A DNA stretch of 64,000 nucleotides from Cichorium intybus. Lineage: Eukaryota; Streptophyta; Magnoliopsida; Asterales; Asteraceae. Both the position numbers and the translations under genes were made by a program. The notes below the pieces were generated by a model. It worked only from the letters and a program-made list of their open reading frames with translations. It ran no database searches and was not told where the DNA came from. Below are positions 25,634 to 35,739 of the stretch, piece by piece (position 1 is the first letter of the stretch; the number at the start of each line of letters is the position of its first letter). Location of the stretch: contig CM042010.1 of assembly GCA_023525715.1 (NCBI GenBank), positions 157,203,907 through 157,267,906 on the forward strand, read 5' to 3'.

Positions 25634-26299
25634 GGGTTATGGTCAACCAAGAAGGGCTGTGACGGGTTATGGTCGACCAGGAAGGGTTGTGATGGGTTAT
25701 GGTCGACCAGGAAGGGTTGTGATGGGTTATGGTCGACCAGGAAGGGTTGTGATGGGTTATGGTCGACCAGGAAGGGTTGTGATGGGTTATGGTCGACCAG
25801 GGAGGGTTGTGATGGTTATGGTCGACCATGAAGGGTTGTGATGGGTTATGGTCGACCACGAAGGGTTGTGATGGGTTATGGATGACCAGGAAGGGTTGTG
25901 ATGGGTTATGGTCGACCAGGAAGGGTTGTGATGGGTTATGGTCGACCACGAAGGGTTGTGATGGGTTATGGTCGACCAGGAAGGGTTGTGATGGGTTATG
26001 GTCGACCAGGAAGGGTTGTGATGGGTTATGGTCGACCAGGGAGGGTTGTGATGGTTATGGTCGACCATGAAGGGTTGTGATGGGTTATGGTCGACCATGA
26101 AGGGTTGTGATGGGTTATGGTCGACCAGGAAGGGTTGTGATGGGTTATGGTCGACCAAGAAGGGTTGTGATGGGTTATGGTCGACCAGGAAGGGTTGTGA
26201 TGGGTTATGGTCGACCAGGAAGGGTTGTGTTGGGTTATGGTCGACCTGTAAGGGTTGTGATGGGTTATGGTCGACCAAGAATGGTTGTGATGGGTTATT
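25634..26299. repeat. 30-bp minisatellite, about 22 copies
   Basis: The unit is GGGTTATGGTCGACC plus AGGAAGGGTTGTGAT. Because it is 30 bp long, several frames stay open on both strands and give repetitive false ORFs. Two 29-bp variant units (starting near 25810 and 26049) lie about 239 bp apart, showing that a block of eight units was itself duplicated. Confidence 0.95.
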
Positions 26300-26790
26300 A
26301 AAGGTTAAACTTTTGAGGTTAGGGTTTTGGCTTATGGTTCTTGACTCATGGCTTGAGGCTTGTGGCTTGAGGCTTGAGGCTTGAGGCTCAGGAGTTATGT
26401 CATAGGATTTAAGGTATAGGGCTTATAGTTTAGGTCTCAAGTCTTATAATTTCTAACTTAGGGCTTAAGGCTTAAGGCTTATGACTTATGGCTTAAGGCT
26501 TAGTTAAGGATTAGGGCTTATGACTTATGACTTATGGCTTATTGCTTAAGGTATATGCTTTAGGTATTAGAGATTATGATTTAGGGTTTAGGGATCAGGG
26601 TTTAAGCATTAAGGCTTGGGGCTTAAATCATAGGGCTTAGGGCAATAAGGCATATGACTTAGGGTTTATGACTATTGGCTTATTTTAAGTTTAAGGCTTA
26701 GAGTTTAGACCTTTAGATTTATGCTTATGGCTTAATGCTTTCTACATAGGATGTTGGGTTAAGGCTTAAATAAATTTACAAATATGGTGA
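26300..26790. repeat. Degenerate GGCTTAAGG/TTTAGGG-type repeats, right block
   Basis: Variable short units GGCTTAAGG, GACTTATGG, TTTAGGG and GGCTTGAGG. A few match the plant telomere heptamer TTTAGGG, but most do not. Confidence 0.6.
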
Positions 26791-26999
26791 CTTCTTTTAT
26801 AATATATGTACATAGTCATTTATTCATCATATTTTTTAATAAAGTATATATATACAAATAATTTAAAATAAAAAGATAACATAAATATAAAAATCTAAAA
26901 TACCTCAATATTATAAAAACATTTATTTCTTATAATTAATATTTTAATAGTATTTTAAATCATTTTATAATATATTAATATATTCATTTTCAATTTTAT

Positions 27000-27145
27000 T
27001 TTAATATATTAATTTTATAGAATATTCATTATCTAATATATTTTATATTCATATAAAATAGATGTATAAATATATTAATTTTCTATATTCATTATCTAAT
27101 ATATTTTATATTCATATAAAATAGATGTATAAATATATTAATTTA
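27000..27145. repeat. AT-rich tandem duplication, about 60 bp
   Basis: A unit containing ATTCATTATCTAATATATTT and AAATAGATGTATAAATATAT occurs twice, at about 27023 and 27086. Confidence 0.8.
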
Positions 27146-27628
27146 AAATTAGATTTCTCTTATGTATTTTTCCCAAAATGGTTTCCCTCCCATTAGTTTC
27201 CCCAAAATTTTTGATTCCCCTATGAATTTCATTCCTTATCAAAATTGAATCGCTCGTAAACCCTTCAAAAATTTCAATATTTTCAAAATTTCGAGTTTCA
27301 CCGCCTATTGAAACCCTAATGAAAACATATTTTCGTATGTATACGCGCTTTGGTCAAACACCTCTTCGATCTCAGCTTGACATATACTCGATCCGCTTAT
27401 CGAAACGCCGATGAACAAAAGTTGAAGGAATTATCACCAACGATCAACATCTCAGTCGAAACCTCTCTTTAGATTGCAGATGAAAAATCAGATTGTTCCT
27501 CAACTTCACCATGTCGTTGGCATTCAATATATCTCAAAACCATCTATTTTCATACGCTCAGACCAATCGATCCAGAGTACCATACATTAATAGCAGACAA
27601 ACTCGATGAGTACGAATCATCAATTCAA

Positions 27629-27712
27629 AGAAAAGATGTTTGAGGTGCAACACTCTTTACCAAGACAAAGATAACTCCCCAACTGCTTGCTCTTTGCATG
27701 GCCACGCCAATG
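27629..27712 (+). pseudogene. Captured exon of a CxxC plant gene
   Basis: 28 codons reading KKRCLRCNTLYQDKDN and SPTACSLHGHAN, ending at a GT donor (AATG/GTAATC). The pattern C-x2-C...C-x-L-H-G-H looks like the start of a small conserved plant zinc-binding protein that I cannot name. No second exon was found. It lies inside the CACTA element. Confidence 0.45.
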
Positions 27713-28049
27713 GTAATCTGTAAATTGAAAGTTTCCCCTTGTCACTCGAAACCTTTACCTTTCTTTCTAATTATCTTAATCTGTCTTCACCCTTTTTTCT
27801 GAATGTAATTCTGCTTACAAAAACTTGAACACCGCATAAGATACTTCCACTAACGAAATCTTACCATTATTAATAATGAGATATGATTGATGATGCAATG
27901 ATAAGGTACTAAGATCTTTCTAAATGATTCGTATAGCTACTTGTTTCAAATCTTGTGTTACGTAATGCCCATTCCAATTGCACAAGTAGTGTTTGATAAA
28001 ATGCTTAAATGAACTCTCCTTTTATATGTATACCTTCACTTTCCAAGAA

Positions 28050-28881
28050 ACAAAATTAAAGGTTTACCATACAAATTCTACAGGTCATTTGTCTTTGAGT
28101 GAGATGGAGCTTTTAGAGGAGTATACCCGAGTGATCTCACATGGGCCTAACCTGAAAACAACACATATTTATGATAATTGTGTTGTGGAGAGCTGTTGTG
28201 GTAGTCGGGTCGGGTCAGAACTGCCATTGGAGAGTTTTGTAAGTTTCTGTAATACCTGCAAGAAGAATGAGAAGGCAGTGACATTTTCATGTACAGGTTA
28301 ATACTGCCGACTATTTCTACTTGTAATCAACAAAATTCAATATTTTTTGGGAAATCGTAGTTTGATTCGTAGTGATTGATTTGTTGTGATCATTCACATT
28401 TTAGGTGTATTTGGGCTTGTGTTTCGAAAGCGACCCTCTGATTATTACGATAATCGGGTTATGCTTATAGTAAAATTGTTATATGCTCTTTCTTTAATCC
28501 ATGGGTATCACCTAAATAGTCAAAAGTAATTATTATAATTCGTGGGAACAAAAACAGTTTCAACCACTATTTGTAATTTTTGTTTTCAGTATCTGGGTCT
28601 AATTATTTGATTTATATGGAAACTGAGGCCACAAATACAGTTTCAAACTATATCATTCTCAATATATAATTTAATTATTTGATATTATATAATTACCTTT
28701 CAGGTGAATATCCAAATGTTATTCTCTTTTAAGACTATTTTTTAAAAATTGTTATGAATCTTGATCATGGGTATTGAAATATGTGAATTATTGTATGTTA
28801 AGCAGGGGCGAGAAAGCTTTTTGCAGTGAAGAATGCACATGCCAAGAAATGATTTTGGATGGATTGATGAACTCATAGGAA
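28050..28881 (+). pseudogene. FLZ-domain (FCS-like zinc finger) gene fragment
   Basis: Exon 28050-28297 reads LSLSEMELLEEYTRVISHGP, then THIYDNCVVESC and FVSFCNTCKKN. A second exon (about 28806-28881) reads GEKAFCSEECTCQEMILDGL then MNS and TAG. Together these are the two halves of the plant FLZ zinc finger (C-x2-C ... GEKAFCS-x-EC), normally a SnRK1-binding adaptor domain of about 50 residues split by an intron. The middle of the domain is altered (NEKAVTFSCTG in place of the usual DIYMY-type segment), and the simplest splice leaves the two halves out of frame. There is no start codon region. It is a captured, decayed copy inside the CACTA element. Confidence 0.72.
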
Positions 28882-29419
28882 TTTTGACAAATTACTATTT
28901 TGGCCTCTTCAAATAACCACCGCCACAACCGCTGGAGCACTACCACCTCTCCAAACTTAATTTATCTGACCACCTTCCATCTGGTACCTAATTGATAAAT
29001 TTTCTACTGTGTTTTGGTATCTGGATAATATAGATTGATTACTCTTATGGTTTAGATTTTGTTGGTTTTTTATGTTGATACAGATAACAAGAATACAAAG
29101 AGGATTCATGGTTTAATACAAAGAGGATTCATGGTTTGGATTTTGTGGGTTTTTATTCCGGTTGAGGTAACATTTCTTCCCTTGTTCTTAACTTTAAACT
29201 CTTTGTCTGTTGGACATATAAAAAACCATGTCTTAAATGGAGCATGACTTTGATTTAAGATAGTGAATGGATGCAATTCATATAATTACGAATTCTATTG
29301 GTTTGCATATATGTTGTCATTCCAAGAGATAAAAGAAGCATGACTTTAAACTCTTGCCCCTTTTACCCTTCTGTTAAACAATATTCTCTTTTAGGTACAA
29401 CAACAAACACTTGATTCCA

Positions 29420-30067
29420 GGAACCCTCTTTCCATGGTTGATGGTCTCCTAATCAGTGAGCATGTTCAATCAACCTCTTTTACCACTCAAAAGGGTATTT
29501 TTCATACTCTATAAACTTCATATGACATGGGTTCTTTTTCTTTCTAATGTATGCTAATGTTTGAGGTCAACGTTACATGATTAGGGTATCAAAGCTTTGA
29601 CGGCTTCTATTAACTTTAAAGTGAAATTAAAAGACTACATACTTTACAAGAATCATATGAATCACTTGACATCTGTGTTAGTCAATCTGCTTCTTTCTTT
29701 CTTGGTCAACCTCAATACTCCTCTATTTTTGCTTCAACTTGTTTCACAAAACCAACTCTTACAATTACTAGAATCCTTCATTATGAGGGTTCCACCACAA
29801 AGCTGCTTTACCACTACCCATTGGCACGTCACTGGTAAATTGAAACAAGCAAGGACAATTAGATGATATTTGACAACAAATGCAGCTAGACCGAACCCTC
29901 AAGGTTTTTACCATTATAGGACAATCCCAATAACAAAAATATCTTGCTTGTTAATCAGTTACAAAAAATAATGGAAAACCTGTGAATTTAATGCCATTTG
30001 CTAACCCAGAAACTCAATTATAGATTGTTGACTATAATAATGTTACTGGTGTCTTTAAATTAAACTT
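29420..30067 (+). pseudogene. SKU5-like (multicopper-oxidase family) gene fragment
   Basis: Decayed coding pieces in changing frames: MVDGLLIS (about 29433), TASINFKV (29600), ESLDICVSQSASFLVNLNTP (about 29655-29720), FTKPTLTITRILHYEGSTTK, KQARTIR-stop-YLTTNAARPNPQG (about 29845-29910), then VNLMPFANPETQL-stop-IVDYNN and GVFKLN (to 30067). The order is that of cupredoxin domain 2 of SKU5-similar proteins. A Trp codon has become TGA, and at least two frameshifts are present. It overlaps in content with the minus-strand fragment at 23.1-23.3 kb, so the same gene family was taken up twice or the element rearranged. Confidence 0.72.
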
Positions 30068-30389
30068 TGTTTAAATTGTATTAGAAAACAACGAGGCCCC
30101 TATTCAATCATGACATCATGATATGTCTAATTTTTGGATTGCTGGGTAAGTCTCTTTTATAGTTTATTCTTCATGAATAACTTTATAATTTGTAAATTGT
30201 AGATTTGGAGAACATTACACTTAGGAAGAGATTGTAAAACCTGAATGATGCTATCACAAGACACACTATGCACGTATTCTTTACGTTCTTATTGTTTTGA
30301 CTCAGGTTTGTTCATTAATTAAGTATCAAATTACTTAATTGTTGATATTTTATTTATACATAAAACTTTTAATTTCTTGGTACATGTAG

Positions 30390-30927
30390 GTACTGATTCC
30401 AAGATACGCAAAGCTGTAAGAAAAATGATTCATATTTACCTTATGAAACTGCTCACATGAAAACAGTTGAGGATGCATATAAATCTTTTGTCACATGGCC
30501 AAAATCCCTTGTGAAACTTGCTGCAAAGGTTTGTTTATTCACTAAACTTGTTCGTATGTTACTATATTATTTCCTTCATAAAATACTCTTATAAGTTCTG
30601 TACATAATTCGTTTTGTTACAATGTTGTTGCTATAGGAACCAAATGTTTTTCCAGTTAAACTTAATCTACCCGATGTGCAACCGTCTGTGAAACCATCTG
30701 AAGAGACATCTGTTTTGAAGTCTGTTGTCAAAGAAGCTGGCAAAACAGGTGACAAACCAGCTCAAGAGAAACTAGTTGCCAAATCTGTTGTAAAAAAAGA
30801 TGGCAAATCAGGTGTCAAACCAGATCAAGAGAATGTACTTCAAACCTCACAGAAACGCAAGAATTATATACCCAATGGGTTGCTTGCCAAGAGAACAATG
30901 ATCCGTTCCCTCAACATGAAAGAGTAG
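30390..30927 (+). CDS. 3' part of a possible CACTA-associated gene
   Basis: Exon about 30390-30528 ends NDSYLPYETAHMKTVEDAYK, then SFVTWPKSLVKLAAK. After a GT-AG intron, exon 30637-30927 reads EPNVFPVKLNLPDVQPS followed by two Lys/Val-rich repeats (SVVKEAGKTGDKPAQEK / SVVKKDGKSGVKPDQEN) and ends at TAG. The short SFVxWPKxLV motif is common in proteins carried by plant En/Spm-like elements. The frame is open through both exons, unlike the captured fragments. No 5' exons were identified, so whether it is a working gene is open. Confidence 0.45.
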
Positions 30928-31129
30928 TTTTTTCTATTTTGCCTTTTGGTTTATGACGTTTTCCTTCAATTAAGTATTTATTACACTAGTTTTTACAAAC
31001 ACTTATGTTTACCTACTTTATTTGGGTATCTAATGTATAGAATCTCATTTGAATTATTTATAATATCGTTTTCTTTTTTATTATCCTTGCCTTTTGGTTT
31101 ATTGTTACTTTTAGTTGTATTGTATATGT

Positions 31130-32170
31130 GTGTCTCTATAAACTACTATTGGTCACATTAAATATATTGTCTGTATGACTAGATGATACCAAATTGTCAC
31201 TTTTAAATTACATACAAGTCACCATTTAGTAAACATGGTCATGTTCATCGTACTTAATTGTTTGCAAACATACCCAATAGTCTTAACAATCTTCTAATTG
31301 TGTGACAAATTGCTAGTATAACGCTTCATTGAATGTACATGTATGTCACCATTCACTATATACAGTCACTACAATATTGAAATTGTGTCTCTATAAACTA
31401 GTATTGGTCACATTAAATATATTTTGTGTAAGACTAAATGCTACCAAATTGTCACTTTTTAAATTACATACATGTCACCATTTAGTAAACATGGTCATGT
31501 TCATCGTAATTAATTGTCTGCAAACATACCCAATAGTCTTAACAATCTTCTAATTGTGTGACAAATTGCTAGTATAACGCTTCATTGAATGTACATGTAT
31601 GTCACCATTCATTATATACAGTCACTACAATATTGAAATAGTGTGTCTCTATAAACTAGTATTGGTCACATTAGATATATTGTCTGTATGACTAGATACT
31701 ACCAAATTGTCACTTTTGAAATTACATACATGTCACCATTTAGTAAACATGGTCATGGTCATGCTAAATAATTGTCTGCAAACATACCCAATAGTCTTAA
31801 CAATTTTCTAATTGTGTGACAAATTGCTAGTATAACGCTTCATTGAATGTACATGTATGTCACCATTCATTATAGACAGTCACTACAATATTGTAATAGT
31901 GTGTCTCTATAAACTACTATTGGTCACATTACATATATTGTCTGTATGACTAGATGCTACCAAATTGTCACTTTTTAAATTACATACATGTCACCATTTA
32001 GTAAACATGGTCATGTTCTTGGTAAATATTTGTCACCAAACATAACCCAATAGCGTCAACAATCTTCTAATTGTGTGACCAATTACTAGTATAACGCTTC
32101 ATTGAATGTACTTGTATGTCACCATTCATTATATACAGTTACTACAATATTGAAATTGTGTGTCTACTTA
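31130..32170. repeat. Four-copy 255-bp tandem repeat, right CACTA subterminal region
   Basis: Units start at GGTCACATTA-type sequence at 31151, 31405, 31664 and 31922 (periods 254, 259, 258). Each includes ACCAAATTGTCACTTTT, CACCATTTAGTAAACATGGT and CGCTTCATTGAATGTAC. Short TGTCAC/GTGACA motifs recur within each. Confidence 0.92.
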
Positions 32171-32416
32171 TGCTTTAACGCCACAATATTAAACAAAATT
32201 GATTGATTTTGGAACAAATTTGTCGAGTCAATGGTCACACTTGTATGATACCGCCACACTTTTTCATGGCATACGGACACAATATTATAAAGTGACCATA
32301 TGAAACCTAATATCGCAAAGCCTATGGCAACACTTTCAGTGGAAAAAAAAAACTTGTCACCAAACGCATATGGTCACGTTTTTTCGGTGTGACCAATGTG
32401 CAATTTTGTACTAGTG

Positions 32417-32419
32417 TTT
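32417..32419 (+). repeat. Target-site duplication of the CACTA element (right)
   Basis: TTT, paired with 20680-20682. Confidence 0.85.
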
Positions 32420-33003
32420 CCAATACTTTGGGTTCTCATCCTCGGTAACTCGGGGGCTTTCCGATACATTGGACCTTTACGCTGGTATGACTTTATAGGA
32501 CGAGTGTGTCTTACCCTATAGAGGAGTGTATAGCACGGGGGCGCCCATATCGTGGATTTATTGATGACTTGATTTTTTTTTCTGGTTTCTTTTGAGGCTT
32601 GCAATGTGAGTCGTATTCTTGGGTTTCATTACTTGATCCTAAATTCTTAACATGTTTTGTTGACAATGAGGAAGTTGGTTTTTGGAAGTTGGAACTAAAG
32701 TTTTATGGCTTTATATGGGGTCTAAAACTCATGTATCTCACGAGACATCCATCTTACGAATTGTGTTGTTTTAAAAATGCTATGTGCTCAGGTTACAAGG
32801 AAGCATGATTTAGAAGACTTTTGAGGCATTAGAAGAACTTGCTTGTGAAGTATTACTAGCTGTATTTTGCTCCTTACTGTGGTGATGATTCTAGACGTTG
32901 TAACCCTATACCTTTTGTATTTTGAAATTTGTGAACTTGATGGCTTTTGTTAAATCTTGTTTTTAACACATGCAAATGGTTGTAAAAAGTGTCGGGTGTT
33001 ACA
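32420..33003 (-). mobile_element. LTR-like remnant, right of the CACTA insertion
   Basis: Continues the sequence interrupted at 20682. On the minus strand it starts TGTAACACCCGACACTTTTT at 33003, a typical plant LTR opening. No coding content or matching second LTR was seen. Confidence 0.4.
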
Positions 33004-33005
33004 TT

Positions 33006-33853
33006 TGTTAGGTTTTATATGCCCTAGATTCAACTATTATGGCAACGGAAACATACAAAAATTCTAGGGCTAGTAACAATTACTAAAAACCTACAAGGAA
33101 GTTACTTAATGATAATTTGCAACTACGAGAAGGTTTAAGATTACTAACCTTTAGCAAAACCAATTTGCTTGAAGAACACTCTTGAGGATCAAATCCAAAG
33201 CCAAGGAATATAGTACCAAAATTAGAGTACATCTAATGATTCACACCCAAAAGTCCAAACAATTAGGTTAAAAATGTATTTTAGAAAAGCTCGCTATAAA
33301 ACCCTAGAGAGGGATTTATAGATTCTGCTTGAGAGATAATAGAAAATTTCAGGCTTAAGGAGCTTTGGAATTGGGGCGCAGATTATGGTGTAAGAGAAGG
33401 GGTATTTATAGCCTCAAATGATGCTTAGAGATAAACCTGATTTGAATTCAAACCGGGTAAGGATAATTGATTAAATAATCCAACTTATCTCAAATTCAAA
33501 TCTTATCCTCTTATCCTCTTATGGTGGTGAATGAAATTAAGAAGGTTTGTCCTTCTAATTTCGTCTCCTATCCTCCATAATTAAATATTATCCATTGCCC
33601 AACTATTGAATAATTAATATTTAGTCCATACACTTTTAATTAATCCCAAATTAATTTACACTAATTCCAATTAATTCAAATTAATTTTAATTAATTTCAA
33701 ACTAGTTTCTAATTAATTTATCATCACATAGTAAATTAATAAACTATTTATCTCTCCCTTTCTCTCTCTCAATCAACTGTAATACTATTTGGACTACTGA
33801 GGGCAACCCAAAATGACACTACTATTAATATAAAGTGCTTACTAATTAGTTAT
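33006..33853 (-). mobile_element. Solo LTR of a copia family related to 7138-14750
   Basis: Read on the minus strand, CTAATTAGTAAGCAC, TAATAGTAGTGTCATTTTGG and GTTGCCCTCAGTAGTCC parallel the first 100 bases of the 777-bp copia LTR, and runs of AATTAATT-rich sequence and a CTCTAGGGTTTTATAGC-like leader follow in the same order. The end reads CCTAACA. Similarity is loose, so it is an older or different subfamily. It has no internal region and interrupts the FAR1/MULE remnant to its right. Confidence 0.6.
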
Positions 33854-34487
33854 GAACTTGTACACTATTCCAAGAACATTGAATAGAACCATGCAACTAT
33901 TTGGAAAACATAGTGCTAATGCAATGAACTGCAATACACCTCTACCATCACGTATGTGGCGTCTCTTCCATAAATGTGAGACTCGTGCACAAAGCTATAG
34001 TCTAACTGAGTTTGACTACAATGAGGGTGTCTACAGAATTGTCACAAAGTTTCAAATAAATGAAAAATGAGGGACTACAGAGACGGTCCATTATTTTCAA
34101 CATACATGCACATATGGTAAGTGGTAGATGGAAAGATTCCCATGTTCACATGCTCTTGCAGTTTGTCAGTATACAGGGGATAACCCTATTTCTATTGTCA
34201 ATACAGTTTATACAAGTGTCACATATAAACAACAATATAATTATGCTTTTGCACCACTTTATCATGTTGGTTATTTGTCGGAGTCTGATCGGAAGATTGA
34301 AGCAGATTACTCGAAACTTTCAGTAAGTTGGGGTCGAAGTCGTTCAAATCGATTTCGTAACGAGATGGACGTTCGTCGTCCTGACGAACCCCGTAGATAT
34401 GAACTATGTCATCAACCTGGGCATAACAGAAGAAATTGTTCAAATTGTCAACCAAGATACATCAATGTGAACCATGTATTTCTTTGA
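33854..34487 (+). pseudogene. C-terminal part of a FAR1/MULE-type transposase
   Basis: It reads LFGKHSANAMNCNTPLPSRM, YRIVTKFQINEK-stop, then in a shifted frame HTCTYGKW-stop-MERFPCSHALAVCQY and a C-terminal CHQPGHNRRNC zinc knuckle, ending at TGA 34485-34487. This is the SWIM zinc finger region (C-x-C...C-x-H) plus a CCHC knuckle. The second SWIM cysteine is Tyr here. The catalytic core is missing and the left side is cut by the copia-type LTR. Confidence 0.75.
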
Positions 34488-34893
34488 TCAATATTATGAT
34501 TTTTTCTTTGATTTGTCTCTTATTTCTACTGTAATTTTATGTTAGTTTTTCCTTTTAATTTCATGTTTAATGGATATTGTATTTTCATTTTATTGTAAGG
34601 TGTCAGTGAGGTTATCGTAATATTATAATCATATGTCTTCAATAAATAAAATTATATAGTTGATATAATTATAGTCAGAAGTAATATATTTAAAAATAAA
34701 AAATTATTTAAAAGAGTGAAATATACAAATTGTTTCAAGATCGGCCACTTTGTGGTCTTACGATTAATATAATAAAAAAATATGATAATTTAAAAACTAA
34801 ATAAATAAAATCAATTTAATTTATAAAAAATATAAATTAAAAATCAAATATGATTTTAAGGACTAAAGTTGTAACTTGAACACTTAGTCATCC
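34488..34893. other. AT-rich spacer
   Basis: Poly-AT sequence between the FAR1/MULE remnant and MULE-2. No feature was recognised. Confidence 0.5.
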
Positions 34894-34902
34894 TATTTTC
34901 TA
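34894..34902 (+). repeat. Target-site duplication of MULE-2 (left)
   Basis: TATTTTCTA, identical to 39914-39922. Confidence 0.95.
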
Positions 34903-35117
34903 GAGAAAATTACATGGATGGTCCCTGTGGTTTAGGGTTACCTACGCGCCTGGTCCCTAAGTAATTATTTTAACTCGGAAGGTCCTTAAAATGAAAGTTT
35001 GTCACGCGTATGGTCCCTATGTTAACATTGTCGTCTGTTAACGTTATACAACCCCCACGTGCCTGGCACGATGGGGGTATTTTCGTCCATTCCAGCCAAA
35101 AGCTCATATGCCGTGAG
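34903..35117 (+). repeat. Left terminal inverted repeat of MULE-2
   Basis: Pairs with 39699-39913. Includes GGATGGTCCCTGTGGTTTA (shared with the MITE at 17.6 kb) and the palindrome-like CCACGTGCCTGGCACG. Confidence 0.93.
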
Positions 35118-35191
35118 TTATATATCAACCTCCCGATTTCACGTATGTTCGTATTTTCACTTTAAACCTCGGAGACGAAGTCGAATAGCAT

Positions 35192-35557
35192 ATGAAGCTC
35201 CCGTCTGGCACAATGGTGGAATGAGATTGTGGATCTGCAGCGATAATTCGAACCTCCCAGACGAAGAGAAACCCTGGTAGGGCCTATTACGCTTGTCCGA
35301 AAATGGTAATTGTTCTCACATATTTGAATGGTTTTGAATAATAACCCTAGTTGCGTAGTTGTTGTAATCATGTTAATTGGAAATCACAGGGTGCACGAAA
35401 TGGATTTATTGGGTGGGTAGATGAAGAAAAGTTGCACTCCAAAGCAGAAATTGAAAATCGTTACCTGAAAGAGCTTGAAAAGGAGAATCGAAACCTGAAA
35501 ATATGTTTGATTTGCAGTTGGGTGTTGTTCGTATGCATACTTCTGTACAAGTTGTAA
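35192..35557 (+). pseudogene. GRF zinc finger / coiled coil / membrane-tail gene of MULE-2
   Basis: Exon 1 (35192-35305) starts MKLPSGTMVE, followed by TGA, then DCGSAAIIRTSQTKRNPGRA and YYACPKM. Exon 2 (35390-35557) gives GARNGFIGWVDEEKLHSKAE, a charged heptad-like stretch (KELEKENRNLK) and a hydrophobic tail ICLICSWVLFVCILLYKL before TAA. The GRF finger (C-x-C...NPGR-x-Y-x-C-P...W) is complete except that its first cysteine codon is now TGA (TGC to TGA). Without that change the product would be 93 residues. The layout (GRF finger, coiled coil, C-terminal membrane segment) recurs in many plant proteins of unknown function. It is convergent with the transposase, as mudrB is in maize MuDR, but unrelated to MURB in sequence as far as I can tell. 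Confidence 0.75.
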
Positions 35558-35739
35558 TTTTCAGATGGATGGTGTTATTAGGTTTAATTTTAGGTTAATT
35601 TGCAGTTAGGTTTATTAACAGTTGAATGTGTGTTTATTCAGTGGGTAGGTGACTATGGTATGTACTAAATTTGTTTTGAACTAATGAAATTGCAATGTTT
35701 AGAGTATTAATAAGTTGTTATGTTGGGTTGAGTATTAAC

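Larger units (their letters stand above)
20683..32416. mobile_element. CACTA (En/Spm-type) element carrying plant gene fragments
   Basis: The termini start CACTAGTACAAAATCGCACA at 20683 and, inverted, CACTAGTACAAAATTGCACA ending at 32416; 29 of the first 30 bases agree. TTT target duplications flank both ends. Subterminal regions are packed with short GTCACA/TGTGTCC-type repeats (20700-22450) and a four-copy 255-bp tandem repeat (31.1-32.2 kb), the usual binding-site architecture. No TNP2-type transposase was recognised. The interior holds decayed pieces of an SKU5-like gene (two places), an FLZ gene, a CxxC gene and one possibly element-related gene. It is therefore most likely a non-autonomous element of gene-capturing type, 11,734 bp long. 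Confidence 0.9.

Noticed and set aside
25634..26299. CRISPR-like regular repeat pattern
   Set aside because: Units are directly adjacent with no unique spacers, and the DNA is a plant chromosome.
25581..26384. Several repetitive ORFs (for example GLWSTRKGCD or HNPSWSTITH repeats)
   Set aside because: The 30-bp repeat length keeps all frames open on both strands, so the ORFs follow from the minisatellite, not from a gene.
26300..26790. Interstitial telomere array
   Set aside because: Only a few exact TTTAGGG units occur; most units are GGCTTAAGG-like, so it is called degenerate repeat, not telomeric DNA.
20178..33003. One complete gypsy element interrupted by the CACTA insertion
   Set aside because: LTR-like starts are visible at 20177 and 33003 (minus strand), but no pair of matching LTRs, primer site or pol sequence was found, so only remnants are reported.
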